NCBI GenBank assembly: GCA_950295325.1
Contig: OX485805.1
Coordinates: 57,250,758 to 57,314,757 of the forward strand
Length of the DNA stretch: 64,000 bases
Source of the DNA: Polytrichum commune
Taxonomy: Eukaryota; Streptophyta; Polytrichopsida; Polytrichales; Polytrichaceae
Reading direction: 5' to 3'
Shown here: piece after piece, positions 46,697 through 58,848 of the stretch
Position numbering within the stretch: the first letter of the stretch is position 1
Layout of the letters: the number at the start of each line of letters is the position of its first letter
The notes under the pieces: model-generated
Database searches by the model: none
Told to the model about the DNA's origin: nothing
Seen by the model: the letters and a program-made list of their open reading frames with translations, nothing else
Position numbers and translations under genes: made by a program

Positions 46697-48162
46697 CGGG
46701 ATCTGGCCCGTAATTACCCTTGAAGACCCCCACAATATTGAGCCAAGAGTTGATTACTTGTCCCACGCCGCTTCTTCTCCGGTTGCCATGCAGTGAATGC
46801 AAGATCTATTACTTGGGTTGATGATGAATAGTGTGAGCCACTCTAAATCAGATATGTTGTGTAGTGACACGATTGCACTTGAGAACCATTCTGATTGATG
46901 TTGACATTGACCATATTTGGATGGCTGGATGCGTGTTTTTGAGAATTTGGGACACATGCGATATTTGTAATTTTTCAATGTCTGACCATTGGCCACCTCG
47001 TGCTTGTGAAGGTGACTGACACATGCAAAGAGGAGCACCTGCAAACAATGTGAAATTTATCGAAGACAAGTTACTCAACAACTTCAGGCCGTTTCAAAAC
47101 AAGAATCCAATCGCATGAAGAAGAGGCACATGCAGACTCTGCATTTGAAGGTACTCTAGAAAGAGTTTCACCCCACTCCAAGAACGTCGGCACTTCTTGG
47201 TTGCGATTGCTCTGCAGGTATGTTTCAAACTACTAAGCAAAGAGCAGAGTGCATGTGTTGGAAAACTCTGTTATTGTGGATGTGAAAAGGACTGGACATA
47301 AATGAGTCCATGCAACGGAGAGAAAGAGATAGGTACACCGAGAAAGAGACTTGGTGCATTAAATTTGAAGACCAGTCATTGTCTCCACTTGAGAGATGCC
47401 ACCCAACCAGTGTATTTTCTACAGTTTGTTTGTTTTCATTTAAAAAGAATTAGTGAACATGATTTTTTTCAAAATGTTCAATTGACTCTAGAGCCAGTGG
47501 ACTCCATGGTATACAAACTTCTCTACATTTGACACATTCCTCTGATGATTTACTATAGATTGAGTCAAGGGCAAACTATGACGCATGTTACGATTCTTAT
47601 GAGCAAAGATTTGAGTTTATTTGTGATGGTATCATTTGGAAATTCGTTTAAGGTGAGGGAAGCACTGAAATTATTATGGAATTCTGGTTTAAATGGCCAC
47701 CAAAGAGAACAGTCCATACAACACTTGGTTTTATCTTGTGATCACATGCGAAGCAAACTATTGCTCGAGCAGTAACAGGTACCACTGCTTGCAATAATTC
47801 TCCACCCACAATAATTCAAGAATTCATTATACCTACTTTGTTCACTTATGAGGGCTGATTTTGGTGTCCACAGAACCAAGCGACCAGGGAGTTGCTAACT
47901 ATGTAAGTTATTGGTAGCATCCAATTGATACAAAGTTGCATCATCCGTGGAAATCCCGTTCGACATCTCATGTTATGGTGAATTCCACATTTGTCCTGAT
48001 CTGCAAGGTAGATGCACCCGTTTGCAACAACCGCCATAAGGTAGCCTGAAAACATTGAGCGGAAAGGCTGAGCTTCTAGGAGTACGCACTGCAAAATTTC
48101 AATGATTTGGTCCCTCATCCCCGTGCATTATCCTGACACTCTTTAAAATAAGCTCTTATAAA
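46697..48162. other. Intergenic between the SAUR genes; weak coding-like frame at 47846-48118
   Basis: The minus-strand 90-codon frame (MRDQIIEILQCVLLEAQP..., with a VVANGCIYLADQD stretch) has a loose kelch-repeat look but no second repeat. I do not call it a gene. No other recognisable feature. Confidence 0.35.
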
Positions 48163-48595
48163 GCCCCCTTCACATCAGCTAGGTTGAGAGCTTGAAGAAA
48201 TCAGCCTTCCCACTCGCAAAGAGCCTCCGGTTCAGACTTCACCCAATTCCAGGTTTGTACTTGTGTTTTCAACTCGAGAGCTTTGCCAAGTGTTACAATG
48301 CTTAGATGAAGTCTTGATAGATCTTATGTGAGAAAACTGTGACAAGCTCTTAGTCACTATCCTAACCTGTCTCATGGTCATTGCTTAGGAATGTCGAGAG
48401 TTCAAGCATTCTTTGATTTATCACGATGTCTCTTTCGCTTATGTGACATCACCTCTAAGCATGGCCTCAAACTATTGAGGGGCTTGAAGTAAGGTGAAGC
48501 TCTCAGTAATGTGAGCTTCGAATGAAAGATTGTCAATTCCAGATATCAAACTCCCATAAATTGTGAGCTTGAGCTCGACTACTGTAAATGGGGGC
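48163..48595. mobile_element. MITE family C, complete copy
   Basis: 433 bp from GCCCCCTTCACATCAGC (then GGTTGAGAGCTTGAAG) to TTGTGAGCTTGAGC ... GTAAATGGGGGC, inverted complements of each other. TAA follows the right end and AAA precedes the left. The same termini occur broken at 7.0-7.5 and 8.2 kb. Confidence 0.72.
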
Positions 48596-51050
48596 TAAGT
48601 TAGGCGTAGCAAGTTCAAGTTCCGACACATGGCATAGTACGTATTACATTATTGGTTGCTGTGACTTGAAAGCCAGCCATGTTCCTTTAGCTTTATCAAT
48701 CAGGAGATTAGGTATAGAATAAATTCTCCACCCAAAAGGTCCCCCCCACCCCCTGTTTCAATATCTTCTCAAGTACCGGAATATTATGGGAGAGTTATCC
48801 TCTCACTCAGCATGGCTTTTGGGTGTGGGAGGTGGGTTTTTTATTTGGCATACAACACCTTCAATATTGGGTGCATGCTTGGAGGTAGTGTGGATATTTT
48901 GCATTGGATTTTTGTGGTCGAGAGGGGGTTGTTACTAGAATAACGTTTGTAAAGACACGAGTGGATTTTTCTTACGAAATTGACATGTGAGACACGGGGA
49001 TATGATGGGAGCATAAGGTTCTGGTGGGAGATTGCATACTGTAATAAGACTTCTATAACAAAGACAAAAAATGCCTTGGGGCTTTGTGAATGAAGAATGT
49101 TCATATTGTAATTAGGGTATTAGCCGGTTTAAGAATGTTCTCAAGAGCCGTTTGGCTACATGGGCTTTTAAAACCGATTTTGTTTCATTCTGGTTCATTA
49201 AATGGCCATATTGATTTGGACATTCTAACAAGTAGTAAAATGAGTTTGGCTCTCAATGCACTAAGGTAAGTTACTCTTCATTCAATTTCAAATTCCATCT
49301 CCAAGCATGCACCACAAGTGGATAGGAGAGTTTTATTATTGTGTGCAGGACAACTAATGGAAATTCAACTCAAGACAAAATGTCCCATTGAGTTAAAGGA
49401 TAAGTATGGTGTTAACATGGGATTTGAGTGGGTCTCTCAATCATGGCAAGAGTGTCATGTGGGAAAAAAGTAAGAATACTAATTTACAAAATATTGAGCA
49501 TGGCACTTATCGGGAAATTGTGCCCATTATATTTGCAAAGGATTGTAGTCAAGTTTCTTCAAAAAATTATTAGAGTTATCCTTTAACTCCCAAAGGCTGA
49601 GAATGACTTTTTTTTTTTGTCTAGGCAATCACTTCTACCCAACTATACCAACATGACCATTTATGTTATAATCCATGTACATGATTGAAAGTTTGTGTGG
49701 ATATTTCTAACTTTAGAAAGGGCCATCCATACAGTCAAATCCACCCTAAGAGGTACAAATTTTGGGAGATTTCACTTTGACCTCTGGGGATGAACGTAAT
49801 GGGACATTTAACACGGAGTTAGTTGTTTAAATTTGCATTTAACACCTTCCATGATCTACAAATGGTTGTTTAAGTTTTCGATGCATGCTCGGAGGTAGTG
49901 TGAAGGTTTAAAGACATTGATAATGTTCTATTTCGGTTCATTGAAAGTCAAAAGGCTCATTTTTACATGCCAAGACGTGCTTAGGTGAGTTCAGCATCCT
50001 TTGGTCCCTCAATGAACCAAAATATGATGCTCTTCAAGTGAATTCAAATACTACCTATGAACATGACACGCACCACAAGTAGAAGAAAATTGTTTCTTTT
50101 GTATGTAAAACAACCAATGGGAAATCAAAGGGGGCCAACTCTGCCCAAATAGTCCCCGTTGAGGTAAAGGATAACTCTAATCTGTGAAATACTGATTCCC
50201 AATGATGCTTACAAAACATCAAAGCTTCAAACATCCATTTCAGTAGAGTGATGCTACCACATATAATTGAAGCGCAGGAAGAACGAACAAAGATAAGTCA
50301 AGGATACGTTTTGCGGTGCAGAATTGAACTTAAAGCTTATATTTCTTACACGGCACTTCAGTTGGTAAGGGGGGTTCGAGAACAATGAGTGCAGAATTCA
50401 TGGGGAAATGCACTGCCATTGCTTTGTGCAAGAAATTTGTGCCTTTTGAGTACCAGAAGTGTACTCTCCTCGCCACATGGTAGGGTTTTGGTATCATAAC
50501 AATACTCCACTAAGGTAGCAATACCATAACCCATGAAAATGAGGTGATTTGCATTGAAGATCTGGTCTGACAATCATGAGATAATTTTCCAAGATAGACG
50601 AGAAGGATTCATGAAGAATGCAAGTTGTTTCATATTTTTTTGCCCTACACAAAAAATGCTACAATTTTTCAAAGTGGAAAGTTGTCCAACCCCCTACTCG
50701 TTCACTAGATTCTCCCTACACCGAATACGGTAATCCGCATTTCTGTACATAACATTGCCTAAATCGTTTACCTCATGAGTACATAAACACTTGCATCCCA
50801 TTGGCTACACTAAGTGTACATGCATTGAAGTTGCCGCCGAGCCATGATCCGTTTTAGGAATGGCACTTCACCATTATGACGGCAGTCTAGTGCACGGCTA
50901 GAGGGTGGTTAAAGGGTTATGGTATTTCTACCTTATAGGCCAATGAACCATGTGGTTGGGCATTATGCCCCTCTTACTATGGGCCTCCCTTCCAAAATGA
51001 AAAACACTTAGCTTCAAAGTATTCATTTCATGACACTAAATTCACACTTA
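48596..51050. other. Intergenic, nothing recognised
   Basis: 49060-49270 and 49850-50000 share a loosely similar text (TTGTTTCATTCTGGTTCATT / TGTTCTATTTCGGTTCATTG; GCATGCTYGGAGGTAGTGTG at 48869 and 49889), an old local duplication. 50605-50725 resembles 18330-18440. No gene seen. Confidence 0.45.
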
Positions 51051-51150
51051 CACTAGTAAGAAAGGTGGGTCTACATGACACGTCAATCTATCAATCTGGA
51101 CATTTCGTGTTAGATTGGCGTGTCATGTAGACCCACCTTTCCTACTAGTG
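51051..51150. repeat. 40-bp-arm hairpin (near-perfect inverted repeat, 20-base loop)
   Basis: The arms start CACTAGTAAGAAAGGTGGG at 51051 and end CCTTTCCTACTAGTG at 51150. They pair with two mismatches over 40 bases (loop 51091-51110). There is no coding sequence. It could be a young foldback MITE or a microRNA-precursor-like hairpin. Confidence 0.9.
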
Positions 51151-51350
51151 CTAGCTAACTGTAACTTTGTTGTAGCTTGTATTTAATTGAAGCTACATGA
51201 ACAATATTGTTATTATTAGGCTATTAGCCTTCCTTCGTTGGGTCCCATGTGCATGCTGGCATTTGTCAAGCAAGTCGACTCTCAAACACACTAGTTGGGA
51301 ATGTTAAGAATTTGAGAGCCTCTCACTATGCACTCCCCGTTTAGAAAGGG

Positions 51351-51895
51351 AGCAATACACCGTTTGTGGTATTTAGTGTCACGTACACTATTTGCGAAGG
51401 GCCTAAACTAGATGCCTAGAGGTCTCAAAGTGTCACATCCTTGGTTGCCAATATGATACTATTTGTCAAAGCAAGTAATTTTCAAAGTGAGAAATTATTT
51501 ACAATACAACTTTGAGCATAGCACATTGAGATCCTTTAGGTGATAGTTTTGTGTGTTAGTGTTCAAAGAGAGATATTATTTGAGCACACTAATGGCAGGT
51601 GTCATGTGTTTACATTTGAGTATGCAAGAGGAGGATATTCTTGAGCACACTAATACCAAGTGTCATTTGTGTACTCTTTAGTCAACTTGTAGACCATTTT
51701 GTAATGTAGGCATACACCTCAAAACACTACTGACCATATTCATGGCAAGATATTAGTAAGCACATACGAACAAGTGTCATGAGGTGACAATAATGGTGAA
51801 GTTGTTGATCATTAGTGTATCCTAGCATACGCTTCAAAATAGGGTAAGTGAGACTATTACGCATGTGACACTAAATACCATAAATGGTATCGTGA
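51351..51895 (+). mobile_element. MITE family B
   Basis: Starts near ACACCGTTTGTGGTATTTAG and ends near GTGACACTAAATACCATAAA. The interior carries the family marks GATGCCTAGAGGTCTCAAAG, TTGCCAATATGATACTATTT, a locally repeated ATATT(A/C)TTGAGCACACTAAT pair, and CATGAGGTGACAATAATGG. Confidence 0.78.
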
Positions 51896-52794
51896 GAGGC
51901 TAAATACTATTATAAGTGTGGCAGCCCAAATATTAAAAATAACAATAATTAGGCTAACGATTCCCCCTAGCACTCCTTATCATTGGTTATTCCTACCTCA
52001 GGATGCAACTCAGATCTAACTTAATATACTTGGCCACTATCTTCCATTTCTCAAGCATCCAAGTGTTGCAATGACTAATCTACTTGGCTATGGCATGCTA
52101 TGTCTCCAACATTCAAGTGTGGGGGCGACTTACCTACTTGAGAACCATTTCACCCTACTCGTTACATGCAATTGTCCACATGTTGAATCAAATTCTCCTA
52201 CAATTGCACATGGATAATGAATTGACCAATTTTTCTCCCCCCCCCCCCCCCTCTCTATATCTTCACTTCTAGTGCTCCCCATTAAAGAAAAGAAAAGAAA
52301 AGAATAGCAAAGAAATTGCCATCTCACAATTGGGACTCCTAAAAGGTTTCGTCTCATGTAGGAAGCTCAGGACAGAAAATCATAACTTAGACATGAATGG
52401 AAGGACATGAAATGTAAGAAAGTGCTTGTGAAGAATTTCCAATTAAAAAGAAAAGACTTGTCGTACCGATTCTAAACAGCTTGTCGATTTCCTTCTCAAT
52501 AAAAAGCTTCTGCCAAGGAGATCTAGTAATTAATTCACAATATAACAGACGAGCTAGATAGAAAAGAAAGATGAGTCTACATCAGTTAAACATTTGTTCC
52601 AAGATGCTCTAAGTATTGTGAAGGCCACACTGCAATAAGTGTTAGAATTTGATTTTCAGACGAGGCATAGTAGATTCAAATGGTGTGAATTGCACATGGA
52701 TGTCTGCAATAACTGGTGTTATGATGTCTCTTACAAACAGGGCTCTGCAAAGTTGATACACTAAATAGTGACCATGCATAAGCCTCCGGAAAAA
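51896..52794. other. Intergenic, nothing recognised
   Basis: C-run followed by (CT)n at 52237-52255 and (AAAAG)n at about 52286-52306. No gene recognised. Confidence 0.45.
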
Positions 52795-53084
52795 GAAAAA
52801 TAGTCGTTACAGTGTTATGAACACTACTCACTAAGGCCCGGTCGCAGAACACCTGGCTATGGAGTTTCTGTACATGCCTGGCTTTCACTTGAGCTATCAT
52901 CTCATCCAAATCTCTAGAACTTGTTCTAGAAACTGAAAAATAGTCGTTATAGTGCTATGAAAAATAGTGGTTACAGTACTTCCTAAGGCCTGGTTGCAAT
53001 AAACCTGGCTATGGAGTTCTTTTACATGCCTGGCTTCCACTTAAACTATCATCTCCTCATCTCTACAATTTGTTTTAAGAAACT
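52795..53084. repeat. Two-unit tandem duplication (period about 140 bp) downstream of SAUR gene 2
   Basis: Units begin GAAAAATAGTCGTTA at 52795 and 52935; a third start-like GAAAAAGAG lies at 53085. Shared marks: CTAAGGCC(C/T)GGT, CCTGGCTATGGAGTT, TACATGCCTGGCTT, CTATCATCTC. Unit 1 ends with TTCTAGAAACT; in unit 2 this is TTTTAAGAAACT. Confidence 0.82.
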
Positions 53085-53447
53085 GAAAAAGAGAAGAAAA
53101 AAAAAAGGGCAGATAATAAAACATTGAGTTTCCTGCGAGGCGGCCCCACTGTTGTGGAGAAAAAATTCCTCTCCTGCCACCTTCCGTCGTGCGCTTTAAA
53201 AAATTAAGCTGCAGATGAGTCTGCGCGTAATGTAAAAGCTCGCGGCTCAGGCTGGAGGAGAAGAATGTACCTCCAGGCGTACTGCTATTTCAAGTACTCT
53301 TTCATGAAGCACTGCAATTTCAAGAAGCCTCTGCAGTTTTGATTGCGGTGTCCTGGCTTGCAGCATCTTGAACGCGTCGACCTGCTAGAGAGGACAGTGT
53401 CGTATTCCTGGATAATTAGTCAAAGCAAGCGCAACGCAAAGACGATG

Positions 53448-53924
53448 CTAGCATCTCGCTCCTTGTGGATTGGAACGATCTGACACGATGAGCTCTGCTT
53501 CTTCTGCAGACTGCGCCGTTGCACCTTCAAGCCACCACAGCAAGTGCTCGAAGACCTCTGGCTTGCAAGCGACACGTAAACCGCCTTCGCATTTGAATCC
53601 AAACTCTTCTTCAGATTTCGCTAGTAATTCCCGAAAGACGCTGTGTTTCAGGTACGAAGTGTGGATGACAAACCGCCTCCTCTCGTTCCCCACGTACACT
53701 GGGAGACAACCGGCTGGGACATCTGGCAAAGGACTGGAGCACTCGTCCTCAGAATCGTAGTGTGCATCCGGCAAGCTTCCCCACGACCGTCTGGAGCTTG
53801 CTAAAGAAGCAGATTCCAACGAGCATGAAGAGGAGCCAGCGCTTTGGCTGCTGCCTTGCAGGCTTTGGCGTGATTTCGACAACACCTTTTGCACAAAACC
53901 TCTGAGCTTTTTCGATGCCACCAT
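53448..53924 (-). CDS. SAUR (small auxin-up RNA) family protein, gene 2
   Basis: Intact intronless frame of 158 codons. The ATG sits in a good plant start context (AACCATGGTG). The N-terminus is basic (MVASKKLRGFVQKVLSKSRQ), followed by a Ser-rich linker (residues about 21-50) and an acidic patch DSEDE (57-61). The SAUR core (about 68-134) reads DVPAGCLPVYVGNERRRFVI, then HSVFRELLAKSEEEFGF and GGLRVACKPEVFEHLLWWL. The size is somewhat above the usual 90-150 residues because of the linker. It has no signal peptide or membrane span. The coding region is clearly more GC-rich than its surroundings, as expected for an active gene. It is a diverged paralogue of gene 1, not a recent duplicate. The physiological role is inferred from the family only. 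Confidence 0.95.
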   Translation of the reverse strand: MVASKKLRGFVQKVLSKSRQSLQGSSQSAGSSSCSLESASLASSRRSWGSLPDAHYDSEDECSSPLPDVPAGCLPVYVGNERRRFVIHTSYLKHSVFRELLAKSEEEFGFKCEGGLRVACKPEVFEHLLWWLEGATAQSAEEAELIVSDRSNPQGARC

Positions 53925-54235
53925 GGTTCACGTCAACACTACTGGCGCTCTACAGCTTCAACTATTGCCAGACTGTTGCTACAGCTTGAGAATATCTCTT
54001 ATCTCTGCTGTAGAACTATAGCATCAGAGGGAATCTACTCCACCGTTTCCCGTAGCTCAATTCACAGACATGCAATTCGCGGATATCTCAACTAAAGGTT
54101 GGCTGTAGGCTCAAAGGAGGACTTAGATAAGTGCACAGACTAATGGCAGAAACTCCACGCCTCGGGATGCTAACAGATCGAAGCTCTTAGAGTGAAGTAG
54201 AGTATGCAACGATCTTCCAAGGAACCCTGTCCGGT

Positions 54236-54243
54236 TCATATAA
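54236..54243 (-). promoter_or_regulatory. TATA-like box of SAUR gene 2
   Basis: On the minus strand TTATATGA, about 315 bases before the ATG and about 42 bases downstream of a perfect G-box. Spacing is plausible for a core promoter with a leader of around 280 bases. Confidence 0.4.
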
Positions 54244-54284
54244 GTACCTATGCTCCTGAGTAGTAGACAATGATGTTACGAACA

Positions 54285-54290
54285 CACGTG
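54285..54290. promoter_or_regulatory. G-box (CACGTG)
   Basis: A palindromic CACGTG within ACACGTGG, upstream of the SAUR gene 2 TATA candidate. In plants G-boxes bind bHLH (including PIF) and bZIP factors, which are known regulators of SAUR genes. The site itself is seen; use is inferred. Confidence 0.4.
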
Positions 54291-54926
54291 GAGACTCGAC
54301 AGTATGGACAACAACAACAGCTTTGAAACTTCCTATGCCAAATCACTCACTCCGCGCAAATTACGCCTTCTACTTGTACAACGGAAACTTCAGTTCCCTG
54401 CAGTTACCGAAATTCCAACCACGTCGGGGAAAGACACACGAGTCTTGATGGACCTACAATAAATCTTGCGGCTAGTCAGCTCCCAGATTTAGGGAAGTCA
54501 CCGAATCCCGGGGCCGAGGTCTCGCACTTTCCCGTGTAGATGAGCGACCCGAGTCTTGAAGGGATGAGCAATGCACTCTTTTTCTCTAAACGCCTACCTC
54601 TTGGTTCCACTCGTGCCTCGAAGCGGGCTCGAAGCTAAGCCTCCTTCCTAGATAGAGATATACACCTCACGCATTCAGAGAAAAAAATACACCAGATAAG
54701 TAGGAAAAATCGGTAGAGTCGGGTTCAGATCCTGCGTAGCTTGCTAGTCGAAGAGAATTTGACAAGAATTGGCTTGATTTGTGTGAGAGGAGGTGGCCAT
54801 GGCGGATGTGGCTATGGTCATCGAGGTGACAATTGGTGCGACGCTGGGGAAGAACCGCAAGTTAAATACACCGAACAAGGCGCGTATTAGTATAATCGCG
54901 GTCGTATGTATTATGTTATCTACGTA

Positions 54927-55830
54927 GAGCCAATGAGAGGGCCTGGGGCTCTGTAATAGGAGAATGAACGACGTTCGTCGTCATATCAGCTTTTCATCCG
55001 ACATCTGTCCTATTGACTGCAAAGTGTCACCATTCCATAGGTGTCGTGCTTTAGGTGTCACAATTTCATCCAACCCATTCTATCCCGTTATCATCATACC
55101 GAAACTCATCCACCAACCCTATTCACAAGAACTAAACATACACACGGCTAGGGGTTTGTGGTGTCTATGTAAACTCATCCACTGAAAAGGTGAAAACGTA
55201 CTGAATTATATTATGACATGTAAATGACTATTTAAGGCTATTTGACTTTAGAAAAAGGGTCAGAAGCCCTGAATTAGCCTAATGTTGTCAAATTGGAATG
55301 TACTGGCTTTCAATCTTGTAGGGGACCTTTTTAACTGGAGCCCATTCGTTCATGATGAATGAGTTTACGTAGACGCCACGAATCCCAAGCCAACACACAC
55401 ACACACACACACAACTGTTTAACGTTGTGACCTAAAGTATTTCATGTACATGAGCAATATGTACCAGTGAGAGGGCCTGGGCTCTGTGGCAAAAGAATGA
55501 TGTTTGTTCATCTAATCATCTTCTCATTGGACATCTCCTCTATTGCTTGCAAAGTATCATGTTTTCATCCATCCCATTCTATTGCGTTATCATCATAGTG
55601 AAACTCATCTATCAGTCCTATTCATACCCATCAAACCCTCTTCACAAGAAGCAAACATAAACAATTGATGATATCGCAACCTAAGGTATTCTATTTACAT
55701 GGAGAATATACCTAGATACCAATGAGAGAATCAATGGCTTTGTGACAATAGACTAATGTTTTTAATGCAATCATTATTTCATTGGACGTAAGTTGTATTG
55801 AATGCAAAGTGTCGCAAGCTCGTAGGGTAA
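54927..55830. repeat. Degenerate tandem array of about 250-bp units, first unit interrupted by a MITE
   Basis: Unit starts: AGCCAATGAGAGGGCC (about 54930), ACCAGTGAGAGGGCC (about 55464), ACCAATGAGAGAATC (about 55718). Units 1 and 2 share in order GAATGA(C/T)G, TTGACTGCAAAG / TTGCTTGCAAAG, CCCATTCTAT, CGTTATCATCATA, AAACTCATC, TTCACAAGAA. The 236-bp element at 55151-55386 accounts for the longer first spacing. Confidence 0.7.
55151..55386 (+). mobile_element. MITE family D inserted in the tandem array
   Basis: About 30-bp inverted ends: GGGGTTTGTGGTGTCTATG (then TAAACTCATCCA) and GAATGAGTTTACGTAGACGC (then CACGAATCCC). The neighbouring array unit shows the uninterrupted sequence, and (CA)n lies just beyond the right end. 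The same element is at 5693-5926, inverted. Confidence 0.75.
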
Positions 55831-58800
55831 TAACCCATAGCATGTGCGTGTATAGGATAGTATATAGTAATAAACCCCATGTGTATACATGTCAAATTTG
55901 ATTCTTGTTTTATATATGCACACATAACAAGCTTTTGAAAATGATCTTTGTGAATATATCACTCACAATTATTCAAATATAAATATCTCAAAATACCATA
56001 ATTATCTTCTTAATGTTGTAAAATTTTAGCATATCATCATAACATTAAAAGGGATTTGAGCCCTTCGGAGGACACTCTCAGCCTTGTTCTTCCTTATTCT
56101 TGTCCTTTCCTGGACCTTTTTCTCAAATCCTTCAAAACCAAGGAAGCAAACTTCAAGGGTTCAGAATGTATTCATTTCTTCGTGTTAAGGAGGCATATTT
56201 GATACCATTATAAGCATATTAGTAAACACATTCTAATGATATATTGCTCATCTCATTTGATGGAGAAATGAGCCTATTGTGCGTTATCAAAGTTTTGGGG
56301 TCCTTCAGCCAATAGATCAATTTAACGGGCAATTGCTATTTTAAGAGTAAACTAGGATGAGCATGCTCATGTTCAAACCCCTCAGCTGTAGGTTTTATAG
56401 GGATCCAACCTGCAATCATAGGGGTTATAGGCTTTGGGGCATGATTGCCGAGGTTGAAATTTGGAGACCATTTCAACCCTACAAAACCCGTGGGGCTGAC
56501 ACTCTCCAAATATTAGAAATTATATGCGACCAAAGATGGGGTCTTTTTTCATGATGGTAATTAAAGTGGCTTCAGAATAAAATAGGCCCCACACAATATG
56601 TGACTTCGAGTTCAAAATAATGTAGGGTATTATTAATTTCATAAAATTAGGCTCATATTATTTCTAAGATACCTTGGTATAAATTTTTGTGCAAAAGGGT
56701 AATAGTGTATACATCCTCCCCCCTCCCGTCCCGCCCATAATGGATGAAAATTTGCCGGCATATGAAAAATGGGTGAAGAACGTTGGATGATGAGTTAGGT
56801 CATGCTGTTGCATTTTTAGAGTTTGGTGTATACGAAGGGTAAGAGGCTAAACGGCATTGCAACGAATTATTGGCTCTTCCTTTTGAGATGATTCCTGAAA
56901 ACCCTAAACAAGTTCATTTGTTGATTTATAATAAACATATGGTACATGAAAATGACTAACCCCAACCTTTCAAAATATCAAAAGTTACTACAAAATATGA
57001 AAAATATGAAAATTACCTAATTGAATGGATCGTTTAATTGCTTGTGAGCTAGATAATTACCCCCCCCCCCCAATTAATTTTTTTTTTAAAAACCCAGCTA
57101 CACCCTCACCGCACGTGGTTCCTCTGAGACACACTAAGTTTTAGCCCCATGACAAAATCCTAAATCTCTATACATTTCAATTAATATTGATGAAGATTTG
57201 TCCTCTACAAGCCTCTAAAATCATGCCTTCTAGAAAGGTATTGTGCTATGAGCCCCTAGACCATCCACCTTCAACTAGGCCCCACCACATAAAATTCACA
57301 ATAAATGCATATTAACTTTGCTTTTTTAAAATAAAAAATAAAAACATATTTTAGAATTAAAATATTATCTTTTACAAGCCTTTGGAAGTAAAACCTTTAG
57401 GTTTTAAAATTAAGTAATTCCATTATTGTTGAAATCGTCTCTTCTAAATTTCTATGAAGGCATTCTCCTAAACAGGATATTGTCCCATTCTATTTGAAGG
57501 AAATGGTTGCTTAATAGGCCTATGTTAAATGGGCACTACCAATATGATCTTGCGGATCATCAAAAAAAACTCTGAGCATTCCAAAAAAATTAGTGGGTAC
57601 TACCTTTAAACGATCCTCAAAACTTGATTATAGGGGTCTAAAAGGTCATTATGTTAATTCACAGACTTTATGGGCATATCCTAAAAACTTGGTTACGTGG
57701 GCGTGTTCGTGCTCATGTCCTAGCTTCCCTCTCCAAGCGTCTTCAATAGGTGCAATGTGCATGAATCTGTAAGGGGGTCTAAGGTAGGGTCCCATTCCAA
57801 GGAGAAGGGAAGGAATGTTACAAGTTCTAAGGGTCCAACAGGGTAGCAAGTATATATGCAATTGACAACAATCTCCTAACTTGGTGCTAAAGTACCACTT
57901 GGCACCCGCCTTTACTGCTTTGCATGTCAGGGTTAGTATCAAATGTGGAGCACTTCGATAGTGGGAGCAAAACAATGTCGTGGTTGTTGCTTGCAAACAC
58001 AAGCCAAAACCTCATGTTAGACATGGACTATATGAAAGTTGGTTGAGAGGGTTTAGCTGGTTTATTCACATGTCCCAACATCTATTACAACCACATATCT
58101 GCCCATCAGAAAGGAAATGGATTTGGATCAAGGACCCATCTATGCAGATTCGTCCAAGCGGGTGAAAGTGTTAGTGAGCCATGTATAGTTCGTACTTTAC
58201 TTCTTATTGATCATTCACGTATGAATTGGTGTTGTGATTTCCAATCAACAAAGTAATGTTCGAAGAGCATATATTGCTTCAAAAAACATGAAAATTTTTC
58301 CTTACACTTTTATTATCGTGAGATTGTAGGCACATGTGATAGAACATTCTCAAGGGAGCATGGCTATTTGTATACATATTATGTTTTCAAATAAACATAT
58401 GGTGTTGGATATGTCAATACACTTCTAATATACCTTATTTTTAAGAAAGATATGTAATTCTTAATGAAAACAAAATATGATGGGGAAGGGAAAAAAAAGA
58501 AAAAAAAAAGCTACTTTCTAATGTTAAATCTATGTAGTTAAATGATAAGTAACAAAAATTTAATAGAAACAATTGCTACAATATTACCATAATCAACTCT
58601 ACATATTTGATCAAAGGATCCTTCTTCACAGTTACACCAGAGGATCCTACAATAAAAAAATCAACATCTTCTAACTATGGATTTGGACTAGTCCACTATT
58701 AGTTATATACCAAGTTAATCCATCACCTCTTATTTGTGTTATAACGATCTTTATGTTCCATACCCACTTTCAAGCTTGGCATATAAACGATTGCATTACC

Positions 58801-58848
58801 AAGTTCCTAACCTCCAAAAGAAAATTGTTTTCTTTAGTACGACTAGTA
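55831..58848. other. AT-rich intergenic, nothing recognised
   Basis: C-run near 57060-57070. Frames up to 117 codons (57649-58002, minus) lack any family motif. Confidence 0.45.

Larger units (their letters stand above)
53925..54926. other. Unique upstream region of SAUR gene 2
   Basis: No dispersed repeat or other gene. More GC-balanced than the flanking intergenic DNA, consistent with a promoter and leader. I saw no TGTCTC on the minus strand in this stretch. Confidence 0.5.

Noticed and set aside
53470-53760. 96-codon plus-strand frame
   Set aside because: Antisense shadow of SAUR gene 2; the minus frame carries the conserved core.
54722-54736. GGGTTCAGATCC as tRNA T-arm
   Set aside because: No acceptor-stem pairing or D-arm upstream.
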